NCBI GenBank assembly: GCA_023548195.1
Contig: JAJHZJ010000121.1
Coordinates: forward strand, 5,614,180 to 5,678,179
DNA length: 64,000 nucleotides
From: Bettongia penicillata ogilbyi
Taxonomy: Eukaryota > Chordata > Mammalia > Diprotodontia > Potoroidae
Direction of reading: 5' to 3'
A program made the translations under genes and the position numbers. Shown here piece by piece: positions 11,355-22,324 of the stretch. Positions within the stretch are counted from its first letter, which is position 1. Each line of letters opens with the position of its first letter. The notes beneath the pieces are model-generated. The model was not told the DNA's origin. It worked only from the letters and a program-made list of their open reading frames with translations, and made no database searches.

Positions 11355-12495
11355 TGAGGAACTATTGATTATGTACTTACTATGTGCCAGGGGCTGTACC
11401 AAATATTGGGAATGTAAAGAAAATAAAAAACATAGTATTTGAATTCAAGGAGCTTATATTCCAAAGGGAGACAGCATGCAAATAACTATGAAAATATAAA
11501 ATATATACAGTGTAAACAAGAGGTAATCTCAAAAGAAAGCAGTAGCAGTGGGGGAATGCTGGGAAAAGCTTCTTGTAAAAAGTGGGTTTTTAACTGAATC
11601 TTGAAGCTAGAGAAACCAGGAGTTGGGGAAGGAGAACATTCAAGGCATGGAGGAGAGCCAGTGAAAATGCCTAGAGTTTTTGTTAATATTCTAAATATAA
11701 TATTTTATTATTCCCCAATCACATGTTAAAATAATTTTTAATATTTTTCCAAGTGTTGAGTTCCAAATTCTATCCTTTCTTCCCTCCTTCCTTTTCCCTC
11801 CCTCAATCCAATATAAATTATGCATATGCAATCATGTAAAACGTTTCCATATTAGTCATTTTATTCAAGAAGACTCAAATTAAAAAAGACTAAAATAAAG
11901 TGGAAAAATAGCATTCTTCAGTCTATATTCGGACAGCGTCAGGTCTTTCCCTGGAGGAAGATAGCGTGTTTCATCATACGTCCTTTCAAATGCTCTTGTT
12001 GAGAGTAGCGAAATTATTCACGATTCTTCATAGTGCATAGTGTTGTTATGGCGAACCGTGTTCTGCTTCTGCTCATTTCGCTCAGCATCAGTTCATATAA
12101 GTCTTTGCAGGTTTTTCTGACATCACTGTGTCATTTTTTATAGCACAGTGATGCTCCATTACCTATTCCATTCCTATACCACAGCCTTTCTAGCCATTCC
12201 CCAGTTGATGGGCATCTCCTTGATTTCCATTTCTTAACTGCCATAAAGAGATCTGTTATAAATAAGAAATGCCTAGAGTTAGGAAATGAAATGTTGTGTG
12301 AGAGGAAAATAAAATCAAAAGCAGTCCTACTGGATTGTAGAGTATATACAGGGAATTAAAATGTAAGAACACTTGTAAAATAAGAAGGGACCAAGTTGTG
12401 AAAGGCCAAACATCTCATTTTATATTTGATTCTGGAGACAATAAATAGCCTGTGCAGATTATTGAGTGTGTGGGAGTGGGGGTGAAATAGTCAGA
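11355..12495 (+). repeat. Old LINE-like repeat (family Y) copy 1, split by an L1 3' end
   Basis: Contains TACTATGTGCCAGGGGCTGT, AAGGAGCTTATATTCCAA, TTGAAGCTAGAG and GAACATTCAAGGCATGG. After an inserted L1 piece it continues with AAGTTGTGAAAGGCC and TTGATTCTGGAGAC. Five more copies of this series lie in the window, all in the same orientation. It resembles an ancient mammalian LINE-type repeat, but I cannot name the family safely. Confidence 0.65.
11679..12266 (-). mobile_element. L1 3' end, 5'-truncated, with 14-bp TSD
   Basis: Read on the minus strand it contains the marsupial L1 3' text also seen at 57.6-58.4 kb: GATGCCCATCAACTGGGGAA, then AGAAAAACCTGCAAAGAC, then AACTGATGCTGAGCGAAATG. It is flanked by a perfect direct repeat AAATGCCTAGAGTT at 11,665-11,678 and 12,267-12,280, the expected TSD of target-primed insertion. 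The A-tail end (left) is degenerate. It sits inside an older repeat, and both halves of that host are recognisable. Confidence 0.9.
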
Positions 12496-12604
12496 CTTGC
12501 ATCAGTTATTGTTGTCATTATTTCTGGTAAAATATAGTTCAGTTACTGATAATCTTGGGTACTGAAAAAGTCTAGGTTAGTTGAAATTTAAGCTAAAAAT
12601 TCAA

Positions 12605-12890
12605 TGTTATATGTTGGAAGTAGCGTTGAATTTAGAGTTAGAAGACTGATTTGAGAACCAGCTTCCATTCTTAATAAATGAATGTCCATCAACCAATCAA
12701 ACACTGAGTTTCCTTATGTATCAAATGGAGAGATTACTTTTTGTACTACCCATATGTACCATATAATATGGTATATAAAACACCAATACTACCAAATAAT
12801 AGTTGTACTACCGATCCCACTAGATTGTTGAGGAAAGTATTTTGTAAGTCTGAAGGTGCTATAGACATATGAGCTGCTATTTTTATTTCA
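12605..12890 (+). mobile_element. MIR-class SINE
   Basis: GAGTTTCCTTATGTATCAAA at 12,706-12,725 followed by the MIR 3' part (GATTGTTGAGGAAAGTATTT, GTGCTATAGACATATGAGC). Confidence 0.6.
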
Positions 12891-12899
12891 TTTCTTTAC

Positions 12900-13025
12900 T
12901 CTGATGCCGTAAGCATCACACACGAGGACAAACTCCACATTTTAGTTACACATTGTATCTCAGCATCTAGCACAGCGCTTTGCTCACATCAATTATATAA
13001 CAAATAGTTATTGAATGCGATGACA
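12900..13025 (+). mobile_element. L2 LINE 3' end
   Basis: Ends in the characteristic series GCATCTAGCACAGCGCTTTG, then ACAAATAGTTATTGAATG, the L2 3' terminus. It is short and diverged. Confidence 0.5.
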
Positions 13026-15309
13026 ATCTAACATCATTTCACCAGAATTTTAATATTGATACAGACCACAAGATTTAATTACACATAAATTCAAATGCTC
13101 TTCAAATATCTAATTTTGTTGTTCCATGTTACACAGCAGTACAAATTATAGTCTATTGTATAATTTCATGTTTCGCCTTTAATGTCTATTGTATTTGATA
13201 TAAAACAAAAAATGAAAATGAGGCAGTTGTCAGATGGAACTGTTTCATGCTGTACAAGTGACATGGTCATGAATGGCAGGTTGTTGAAGTCGTGTTTTAC
13301 ACACTGAGAGAAAGTGATTGTTCTACCCTAAATATAGATGCATCTACAGATGCTTGATATCACACTCATTTCCTTGCATTTAAACAGCATATTTTTGAAA
13401 AGACATGAGGACAGAAGCATGCTGACTATTTGGTAAAACTTTAGTGGATGATGGGAGAGGAGAAACTCTTTTTTCTTTTTCCTTTTTCTCTTTTCAAATT
13501 CAAAAAGTTCTCTGATTGCCTGGTGTCAGAGATTATCTGACATTTCACATCATTTGATTGTAGGCTTTCCCCCAAAATACAACCCCACTTTTTCCCCGGG
13601 ATGCTGTTGGATTAATGAGGAACTGGAACATATTCGTGACTTAGAATTAAAATGTGCATGCTGTTGGGAAAGGCTGATAAATAGGTTTATGTAAAGTCAG
13701 AATACAAGGCAAAGCCGTCTAAATAGATCTCCTTTATGAAATATGACCAATCTACAGTATGAATGATAATCTTTTTTCCTGAGAGGTGCTTGCCTTTCAA
13801 AAAATATTTAAGAATAAGTGCAACCTAATGATGTCTATATGTATATTTGTGTGTATAATATATGTTTTATATATTATAAAACAATTCTCTTAGTTATTTA
13901 TCCAAAGGTAAAATTTTAAACTAGATATTGTAACCTTAAGGAAAGCCATATTGATTTCCAATAATTTTGTTTGTCTTTAATTCAAATGTGTTTTTCAAAC
14001 ATTCCTGTTATACATTTGTAATTAGGTGGCAAGCACTGATTGGCTTCCCTTGGCCCATTCCCTACTTTCTTTTTTGGAGTACTTATTGTTTTCTTTGTCT
14101 CTAAAATACATTAGTGCAATTTTATTTTGCCTTCAGATCATCCAATTATCAGAATATCACTATGTACATAACATTGAAGGAATGAGTCATTCACCCATTT
14201 CCTATCTTTTGTTTCCTTTGCTGATTGAAGGGTTCAATAAACTACTGTGGCTCAAAATGACTATCAAAGTTAAACACTATTTTTATCCATTCAGCTGTGC
14301 TTTGAATACTGCTTTGGTATCTATTATTCTGCCATGGATAGAAGCTCGAGAAATACTTGACAACTTATAATCTCTCCTGTCCATATTTATTGGAGAAAGA
14401 TTATTTTAGATGCAGTCACATAGTCACATCACAATTTTTAAAGTAAAATAACACAAAAGACAAAAATTTAAAAATATTATCCTGCATTAATGGTTGCTGA
14501 AAATAAAACTTATTCTTTCCAAGGAAACATAACCTTGATTTTAATCAAATCATTATTTTTCATTTTTAAAATGAAGTATGTGTAGCATGTACTTATAGAA
14601 GATCATTTTTTAATTGTGCCAATTCTTATACATTAAAATTGAATGAAGGTAATACCAACCAGAAAATATTAACCATGGTATGATTTGTGCTTTAATTTTT
14701 AGAGAAAATTCAGTCAAGATTTAGATGCATATTATTTTCTACTAAAATATATTTTTTTCAGCATTCTTACTAATGGAATATAACTAAAACATTGAAGGAT
14801 GAGTTTAACCTCTCCTGTCTCTCTACTTTATCTGCCCCTGAACATACCCTTTTCACCAAACATCATATTATATGTATTTGTTCATTTGTCATTTTTTCAT
14901 TCTTCCCTGACTGTTTTGTATGCTCCCCCAATCAGATAGTTATCATTCTTTATTTTATATCTCCCAATGGGACTGCTGCAGTAATGACTTCAGAGTATAG
15001 GCTTATTCATTACTTGTCTGAATGTCCCAGAGAAATACTGTGATGCCTATAAGCTCCTCTGTCCTGACAAGGAAGCTTTTCTTTTGTAACTTCTTAAAGT
15101 TTTAGGAAAAAGTACCATACTAGTATTTCCATGAAGCTTGTTACTTTTATAAAGAGAGAATTAAACTAAAAATGGAAGTCATGAGTGAAAGCATATCTGA
15201 TGGTCTAGGTAATGTGGAAAGCTGCATGCATGACAGAATGAAAGTTACGGAGTTGCACAGTATTTCATATAAGGAAATAATAAGTAGAAAGGATATGGTA
15301 CTCCTAAGA
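13026..15309. other. Repeat-poor region without recognisable gene
   Basis: About 2.3 kb in which I find no SINE or LINE and no convincing coding frame. The longest plus-strand frame (14,026-14,370, 114 residues) has no domain and hydrophobic-biased AT-rich composition. The block 13,030-13,760 has mixed, non-repetitive composition and is a candidate conserved non-coding element. That is inference only. Confidence 0.4.
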
Positions 15310-15490
15310 TTTAGAGCTAGAAGAGATGTTAGAAATATTTAGTCCAACCCTGCTCATTTTACAAATATGAAAGCAAACTTCGGAGAAGTTAAATTACTTA
15401 TGATCCTACAGAGACTAACTAGCACAGAGTTTGAACCATGTTCTTTGACTCAAATGCAATATTCTTTCCACTGTGCCATGCTTCCTAGAG
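15310..15490 (-). mobile_element. MIR-class SINE, antisense
   Basis: Antisense series: AGAGCTAGAAGAGATGTTAG, CCAACCCTGCTCATTTTAC, GAGTTTGAACCATGTTC and TTTCCACTGTGCCATGC (tRNA-like head at the right end). Confidence 0.6.
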
Positions 15491-16566
15491 ATCTTAATTT
15501 AAGAAGAAAAGAAATGGGTTTTGCTCTCTATTACTCACTAAATCTTAGTAAGGCAAGTCATGACTAGAATGTAACCATAGGTTTCTCATTCTTCTAAAGG
15601 AATTAATTAGATAGTAGCAACAGCAGAGTTGTATCTTCCATGAATTTGGCATGCAGTTGTATAGAAGTCAATGAATCTAATACGAAGCATGGAGAAGAGC
15701 ATTTAAGTGTGGGGCAAAGGAGGAAGAAATAAAAGTAATATTGTATTGAGAAAATGCTCCCAACTCCCTGGCTAGATTGAAGAAATAAATGAATTCTAAA
15801 AGGAGCTCTTACCAGATGGCCTGCCAGAGAATGTCTTTCATTGAGCCTCTGAGAACACAAACTAACCTCCACCTCATAATGAGGCAGTAGAAGTGGATGA
15901 ATTTATATTTATTTCAGACATTTAAAACTTCTTTCTGAATGCACTATGTCAAAACTGTTCCCATCCTTCAGCCTTACAATGGGAGAACTTTGTTTAAAGT
16001 GGTGAGGATATCATACTTAAATCCCCCACTGTAGCATAATCTATCAGTGTGCTTTACATCATTTTCTGCAATGTGTAAGGTACAGAGAATATTAATACTT
16101 TATCACCTTAGCCTTTCTCTTCACTGAATAGAAATCTGCTTCTACATGGAATTAACTGTGCTTCATTTAAAAATTAGCCTGTACTACAGATTCTGAAACT
16201 TGTATTTACCATTTATCTATCACTTTTCTTGAAACATATATGGACTGTTTTGATGGTTAGGTGCATTTTGGCTTAATAAAACCTCAGAGAACTTTATGGT
16301 TCTTCCAGCCAAACTTCCTTTTTGTATCACCTCAGAAGCAGTAATCATTTACTTTTCAGAAAGAGCAGTAAAACTTTTTCTTCCCTTGAGCTCATCAGTA
16401 AACACTGATTAATGCTAACTGAATGCAGAATACGTGTTCAGAGTAAAGAATATGCCTACTGGTTCTTCTGGACATTAGATTAATGTATTTCTTCTGGCTC
16501 TAAACCACATTTGCTTCCCGGTACCGACAATAGTGCTTACATTAAAACATTCTATCATTCTTAAAG
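15491..16566. other. No feature recognised
   Basis: Short open frames only, for example a minus frame at 15,603-15,872 of 89 residues with no domain. No repeat identified with confidence. Confidence 0.4.
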
Positions 16567-16765
16567 GCAATATGGTATGGTGGAAAGAGCACTGTCAATA
16601 GAATCAGAGGGGTTGGGTTCAAGTCTTATTTCTGACACTACCTGTAGGAGTTTAAGTCATTGACACTTCCTGTCTCTCAGTTTCCTCATTTCTAAAATTG
16701 TGAGGAGTTGGGAATAGATTGCTCTAATTTCCTTACCTATTTCAGAATCTATGATCTTATGGGAG
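16567..16765 (+). mobile_element. MIR-class SINE
   Basis: The head GTGGAAAGAGCACTG and GGGTTCAAGTCTTATTTCTG are followed by CTCAGTTTCCTCATTTCTAA (16,676-16,695). The 3' part includes AGAATCTATGATCTTATG. Confidence 0.7.
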
Positions 16766-16934
16766 CATATCAAATTAGATATGAGACATCTTGTAGTGAC
16801 CCAGTTCCCAACCTATTTAACCCTCTCCACAGAGCTTCTTGATTGAGGCAGTTTGTGAGTAATAATTGGTGACCTTTTAAGAGCAGAACTGGTTAGTAAT
16901 AAAGAGGAGCAAATAGTCGCTTTGCCTTTATTAT

Positions 16935-17210
16935 ATTGTCATGGTTTTAGTCAGTTACTAATATTGAAGAATAATGCCTTATATTTATCTACCTCTTCAC
17001 ATTCTAAAAATGTACTTTCAAGACACATTCTCATTTTTTGCTTACAGAAATCCTATGAGATAAGCAGAGAAACATCACTACTGTCATTTATAAAGGAAGA
17101 TAGTGAGTTCCTGAGAACTCTATTATTTGCCCATAGTCAAGTAAACAATAGAAACGAAACTTGAACCTATGTCTTCTGACTCAGTCATTTCTCTTTCCAA
17201 CAAGGACATG
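16935..17210 (-). mobile_element. MIR-class SINE, antisense
   Basis: Antisense order: AAATCCTATGAGATAAGCAG, CTGTCATTTATAAAGGAAG, TTGCCCATAGTCAAG and CTTGAACCTATGTCTTCTG (head on the right). Confidence 0.6.
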
Positions 17211-17224
17211 ATGATATTCTTTGA

Positions 17225-17560
17225 ATCAGAATTCCCATAAACAGGTCCCAGGTTCTAGGGATATAGCAAAAAAAATAAAAATAAATCTTCTCCCCTTAAA
17301 GAGCTTACATTTCACTAGAAGAATACAGCATTTACACAGACAAATAAATACAATATAATTTGAGGGGATCAAGAAAGACTTCCCACAGGAGGTTGTACCT
17401 ATATTCAACCTTTAAAGATGCTGAAGATTCTTAGAGGCAGAGGTGAGCAGGAAATTCTGGACACAGGGGACACAATATTTTAAGTCATGTTGAAGGGAGA
17501 TGGAATGTTGAGTTGAGAGAAAACGTTTGACTGGAATACCAAATGAGGAAAGATGAAAAT
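17225..17560 (+). repeat. Old LINE-like repeat (family Y), copy 2
   Basis: Shares AAAGAGCTTACATTTCAC, AAGACTTCCCACAGGAGG and GAGGTGAGCAGGAAATTC with the other family-Y copies. The 5' part with the 'tgccaggcact' block is missing. Confidence 0.5.
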
Positions 17561-18811
17561 GGAGGAAGAGGAGATAAATTTGTAATAGTAGACTGTAACT
17601 ATATATATGCTATGAATAGCGGTCTGAGAAGAACTTACCTCCATTTAAAGTTTAAAAAGTCCAATTACCTTTGCACTTAAGACCAAATTATTCCTCTTGG
17701 TAAGAATCACTTATCTGAAATACTTGGTTTTGGCAAAGAGAAGAATATCCCTTTATTCTACAACTGGATCAAAGGAAGGGAGAATGGGAAATAATGATGA
17801 GGTGATTTGAAGTACGAGTAGATAGAAGAAGGAACTTGTAATGGAGGGCTTTCTTTTCCTTGGTAAAATATGAATTAAGATCTTCTGCAGAGAGGAATAA
17901 TGAAGAGAAGGTATAGGTGACTTGAGGGGATAAAAAGATTATTTTAAAAAAAGATAATGGAGAATATATTATGGAGCCAATAAGTCAAGAATAGAAAGAC
18001 TGATTTGTAATGGGGATGATCTAGTTAAGGTTGAAGTGAATTTACACTTATTTGAAAGTAGAAAATAAAGATCTGAAACCTCTGAATTGGAACAATTGAT
18101 TTGTTCATGTGGATTTTTAAATCAAGTATAGCTGGATCAGGTTTTTATTTTCGTGGCTATTCTAGTTGTTTAAATGTTTTCTTATGATTTTTTTGTCCTA
18201 CTCTGATATCTCACCCTTATGCAGAAAAGATGCTTAGTTCCTGAGGCACAGTGAAAGTTCTAGTAGATCTTGCCAGGCTTCTCCTCTGAGCCTGGTCACA
18301 GACTGTGTATTCCCTCTCCTGAATGAGGTCAAATCATTCATTCTCAAAGTACATCCTAATTGAAAGCAGGAAACAGGCTTTGTGAATTTCTTTGTCGACA
18401 AGAGAACATATTGTTATAGTCACACAAGCAATTCAGAGGTTTAGATGATATATACCCTCATTTCATTTATAGTTCATATTGAAAGAAACATTTGGCTCAG
18501 TAGAGCAAAATGTAGCCATAAAATGCTCCTTTCATAAAATGTGTCTCATGACTAGTTCAGAAATATGCAAGACTTGTTGATAGATGTGACTGCAGAGATT
18601 AATTATTTGGTTCAGTGCTCCACTGTTTTGAGACAGTAAACAGAGAGATGTATGTTCCTCAAGGTATTGGTCATTGTCATGGAAGATTTCTAGCAGATGA
18701 AGTCCAAAGGAAAAGAGTACCTATTTATGGAATGGTTTTCCAGATATACTTATTGACTGATAACATTGCAATATTTTCATTGAGCCCTGAAAGGATACAG
18801 TATCCTTAGCT
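17561..18811. other. No gene recognised
   Basis: The start may be further decay of family Y. The rest shows no domain-bearing frame and no repeat that I can name. Confidence 0.4.
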
Positions 18812-18827
18812 AAAATCAGAATGATTT

Positions 18828-18939
18828 TTTTTTTACAATACCCCATTATACATTAAAGCAATTTTTAAACTTTTTTTAAAAATAGTTTTGTGTTTCAAAT
18901 TCTGTTCCTTCCTTGCTTCTTACTTGAGACTGTAAACAT
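18828..18939 (-). mobile_element. Very short L1 3' end with 16-bp TSD
   Basis: About 110 bp that begins with a T-run (A-tail on the minus strand), followed by TTTGTGTTTCAAATTCTG and CCTTCCTTGC, which resembles the L1 3' UTR. It is flanked by AAAATCAGAATGATTT (18,812-18,827) and AAAATCAGAATAATTT (18,940-18,955), one mismatch in 16. This fits a strongly 5'-truncated retrotransposition. Confidence 0.65.
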
Positions 18940-19796
18940 AAAATCAGAATAATTTATTATTTTTTAAAGGTATAATTTATTTATTTTTCAGTTCTCAGCA
19001 TCACTTCTGCAAGAATTTGAATTCAAAATTTTCTCCCCATCTCTTCCCATTTCCCACCCCATGAGAGCATGAACCACATCCACCCCTTCTTCCAGTCTGT
19101 CCTCCCTTCCACCACCCACCCTTCTTCCATCCTCCTTCTCCTCTATTTCCCCGTTGGGCAAGACAGACTTCTACATTCCATTGCCCATATATCTTAATTT
19201 CCAGTTGCATGCTAAAACAATTTTTAACATTCATTACCAAAGCTTTTAGTTCCATATTCTCTCCCTGCTTCTCCATCCACCCACATTGAATAAACAAACA
19301 ATTCAATATAGGTCATACATATGTAACAATGCAAAGCACTTCCATTACAGTCATGTTATAAAAGACTAACCACATTTCACTCCGTCCTTTCCTGCCCTCA
19401 ATCCATTCCATTCTCTCCCCTGACCTGTCCTCCCACAGTACTGCCTCCTTGTGATTATCTACTTCCCCAATTTGCTGTCCCTTGTACCATCTTCCATATT
19501 CTATTCCCCTCACCCCTGCCTTCCTTCAGTGTAAAATAGATTTCCATATCCAATTGAGTGTGTGTTATTCCTCCTCAAGCCAAATCCCATGAGAGCAAGA
19601 CTCATTCATTTCCTTTCATTTCTCCCTCATCTTCCCCTCTATTGTAAAAGCTCCTTCTTCCCTCTTCCATGTGAGATGATTCACTACATTCTACCTTTCC
19701 CTTTCTCCTATTCCCAGTACATTCCATTCAACAGCAAATTTTATTTTATTATTTCTTTGTATTCTCCCTTCACATTCAGCTCACCCTGTGCCCTGT

Positions 19797-19839
19797 GTGT
19801 GTATGTATATATATACATATATTTACATACATATATGTA

Positions 19840-19881
<42 letters not shown>

Positions 19882-19968
19882 GAGAGAGATACACATATAC
19901 ATACATACACACATACACCCAGGTACATTTATATGCCTACACATATAAAATATATACATACATAGCCA
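19797..19968. repeat. TA/CA microsatellite inside the HAL1-C 3' region
   Basis: Imperfect TG/TA/CA repeats with a pure TA core at about 19,844-19,876 and a short GA run. They lie at the same place in the element as the microsatellites of copies D (39,275-39,322) and E (61,167-61,284). Confidence 0.9.
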
Positions 19969-20124
19969 CACATGCCTGCCTATCTATTCCCTTTAACTAC
20001 CCTAATACTGAAAAAGGATTCATGAATTACCAATAACACTTTCCATGTAGGAATGTAAATAGTTCAACTTTAAAGAGTTTCTTAAGACTTCTCTTTCCTA
20101 TTTACCTTTTCATGTTTCTCTTGA

Positions 20125-20656
20125 TTCTTGCACTTGAAAGTCAAATTTTTTATTCAGCTCTGGTCTTTTCAACAACAATGCTTGGAATTCTTCTATTCCA
20201 TTGAAATTCCATTTTACCCCTATAGTATTATACTCAGTTTTGCTGGATAGGTGATTCTTGGTTTTAATCCTATATCCTTTGACCTCTGGAATATCATATT
20301 CCTAGCCCTTCATTTCCTTAATGTAGAAGCTGCTAAATCCTGTGTTATCCTGATTGTTTTTCCACAGTACTTGAATTGTTTCTTTCTGGCTGTTTGTAAT
20401 GTTTTCTCCTTGACCTGGGAACTCTGGAATTTGGCTACAATATTGCTAGCAGTTTTCCTTTTGGGGACTCTCTCAGGAGGTGATTGGTGAATTCTTTCCA
20501 TTTCCGTTTTGCCCTCTGATTCTAGAATAGCAAGATAGTTTTCCTTGATAATTTCTTGGAAAATGATATCAAGGCTCTTCTTTTGATCATGGTGTTTGGA
20601 CCAATAATTTTAAAATAATCTCTCCTGGATCTGTTTTCCAGGTCAGTTGTTTTTCC
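20125..20656 (-). pseudogene. HAL1-C ORF1, C-terminal half
   Basis: Aligns on the minus strand to the RRM-like and C-terminal domains of the intact copy-D ORF1. A fragment at 20,310-20,501 reads MERIHQSPPERVPKRKTASN and continues into the AARKKQFKYCGKTIRITQD-like region. It is broken by stops. It is separated from the N-terminal half by the 682-bp foreign segment at the TCAGTTGTTTTTCC junction. Confidence 0.75.
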
Positions 20657-21338
20657 CAACCAGTTACTTGACTTTTGGGTCCTTTGTCAAGAATAGGGTA
20701 TACTCTGGGAATCTGTAAGATCTCAGTTCCTCCAAGGTGGCACAGTCAGGCATGTACACTGATCTGGGAGCAGTGAGAGATTTTTGTGCCCAGAATCTTA
20801 GCAGAGTTTTCCCTCCACAGCCACCTGGCCTCTGTGCCAAGCGAGTACTGGGGGCTGAGATTCAGATAAGCTACGTGGGCAGGGCCGCCATTCAGTGTGA
20901 GATAGAGATCAACTCCCTTAGGGCCTCTACACAGGGTTGAGGTAATAATCAGCTCCTCAATGCCCTCATGGTTTTTACAATCCAACAGTGGATGCTGGCT
21001 GCTGTAGGGGCTGCTGTGGGAACTCCTGCTGCCTGCCTGATGTGGCCTCTGCAGCCACTGCCTGAGGCTGGAGCTATGGGAAGGCCCTTTTCCCTTCCCC
21101 GCCAGTTGAAAAAACCCTGTCACTGACCTTTGGTATGTATGGGTTGAGGGATCTGCAACAGACATTTCCCATGGTCCTTTCAGGTCAACCTGGGCTGGAA
21201 ATCTCCTCCACTCTGTTGCTCTCCACTTTTGCTGCTCCAAAATTTGTTGAGAGTCCCTCTCTACAGGTATTTTATGGACTGTCTAGGGATAGCCAGCATA
21301 TGTGTATCTTTCTACTCCGCCATCGTGGCTCTGCCCCC
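20657..21338 (-). mobile_element. HAL1/L1 5'-end segment inserted within HAL1-C ORF1
   Basis: This 682-bp block begins (minus strand) at a natural 5' terminus: plus strand CCGCCATCGTGGCTCTGCC precedes 21,338. It runs through a 5' UTR to the GTCAAGTAACTGG block that normally sits just before the ORF1 start, and then stops. The 14-bp sequence TCAGTTGTTTTTCC of the host ORF1 is present at both borders (20,643-20,656 and 21,339-21,352), like a TSD. Its 5' UTR differs clearly from that of the host element at 22,034-22,778, so it is not a tandem copy of the host's own 5' UTR. Confidence 0.8.
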
Positions 21339-22033
21339 TCAGTTGTTTTTCCAATGAGATATTTCACATTGTCTTCTATTTTTACATTCTTTTGGCTTTG
21401 TTTTATAATTTCTTGGTTTCTCTTAAAGTCATTACCTTCCATCTACTCCATTCTAATTTTTAAAGAACTGTTTTCTTTAGTGAGATTTTGAACTTCCTTT
21501 TCTATTTGATCAATTCTGGTTTTTGAAGCATTCTTCTCCTCATTCCTGGGGGAATCGAGGAGGTGATCTGGGTCTCAGTTCTGAGTGGCAGCCCTGGGGT
21601 GAGGAGGAATCCTGGCGTGGTGGAGTTGGTGGCTGCTGTGGAGTGGGAATCTTACTCACACATCTTGTGACCTCTTTTTGGACCTCTTTTCCCATTTGGG
21701 CTAGTTTATTTTTAAAGGTGTTATTTTCTTCAGCATTTCTTTGGGTCTTCTTTAGCAAGCTATTTACTTGCTTTTCATGATTTTCTTTCATCATTCTCAT
21801 TTCTCTTCCCAATTTTTTCTCCACCTCTCTTATTTTATTTTCAAAATCTTTTTTGGGCTCTTCCATGGCATGAGATCATTACATAATTTTTGGAGGTTTT
21901 GGATGTAGAAGCCTTGACATTGATGTATTCCTCTAATGGTATGCTTTCTTCTTCCTCATCCAAAAGAATGGAAGAAAATACATTTTCACCAAGGACCTTC
22001 TATAGTCTTATTTTTTCCCCCTTTTTGGGGCAT
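21339..22033 (-). pseudogene. HAL1-C ORF1, N-terminal half
   Basis: The ATG is at 22,031-22,033 (minus), preceded by the usual AACTGGCTGGAAAA leader. A coiled-coil stretch is readable at 21,660-21,866 (KKDFENKIREVEKKLGREM). The frame then enters an inserted inverted 5' UTR block (21,545-21,664), which adds unrelated residues rich in P, S and Q and reaches a stop. Broken and non-functional. Confidence 0.8.
21545..21664 (+). repeat. 120-bp inverted 5' UTR block, arm 1 (inside ORF1)
   Basis: The reverse complement of 22,205-22,324, with about 8 mismatches over 120 positions. On the element strand it interrupts the ORF1 coiled coil between GAGGTCCAAAAAGAGGTC and ATGAGGAGAAGAATG. Copies A, B and D have continuous ORF1 here. 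Confidence 0.9.
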
Positions 22034-22204
22034 TTTTCCAGCCAGTTACTTGACTTTTGGGTCCTTTGTCAAGTGGAGGGTATGGTCTAGGGACCTGTAT
22101 GTTCTCAGTTCCTCCAAGGTGGCACAATCAAGGGAGAGGATTTTACTCCTCTCCTGGCCTGCACTCTTGTCTGTGAACAACCAGAAGCACTCTTTTCTGC
22201 CCAG

Positions 22205-22324
22205 GATATGCAAGTAGGATTCCCACTCCACAGCAGCCACCAGCTCCACCACGCCAGCATTCCTCCTCACCCCAGGGCTACCACTCAGAACTGAGACCCA
22301 GATCAGCTCCTCGATTCCCCCAGG
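22205..22324 (-). repeat. 120-bp inverted 5' UTR block, arm 2 (in place)
   Basis: The source arm in its normal place in the HAL1-C 5' UTR. With 21,545-21,664 it forms inverted arms separated by 540 bp. A transcript of the element could fold into a long hairpin. Confidence 0.9.

Noticed and set aside
14026..14370. 114-residue plus-strand frame in the repeat-poor region
   Set aside because: Hydrophobic-biased AT-rich translation, no recognisable family and its first codon is not a supported start.
20746..21240. 164-residue minus-strand frame in the 5' segment inside HAL1-C
   Set aside because: It opens with TTG, lies in GC-richer 5' UTR sequence, and does not match the frame in HAL1-D. Treated as a chance open frame.
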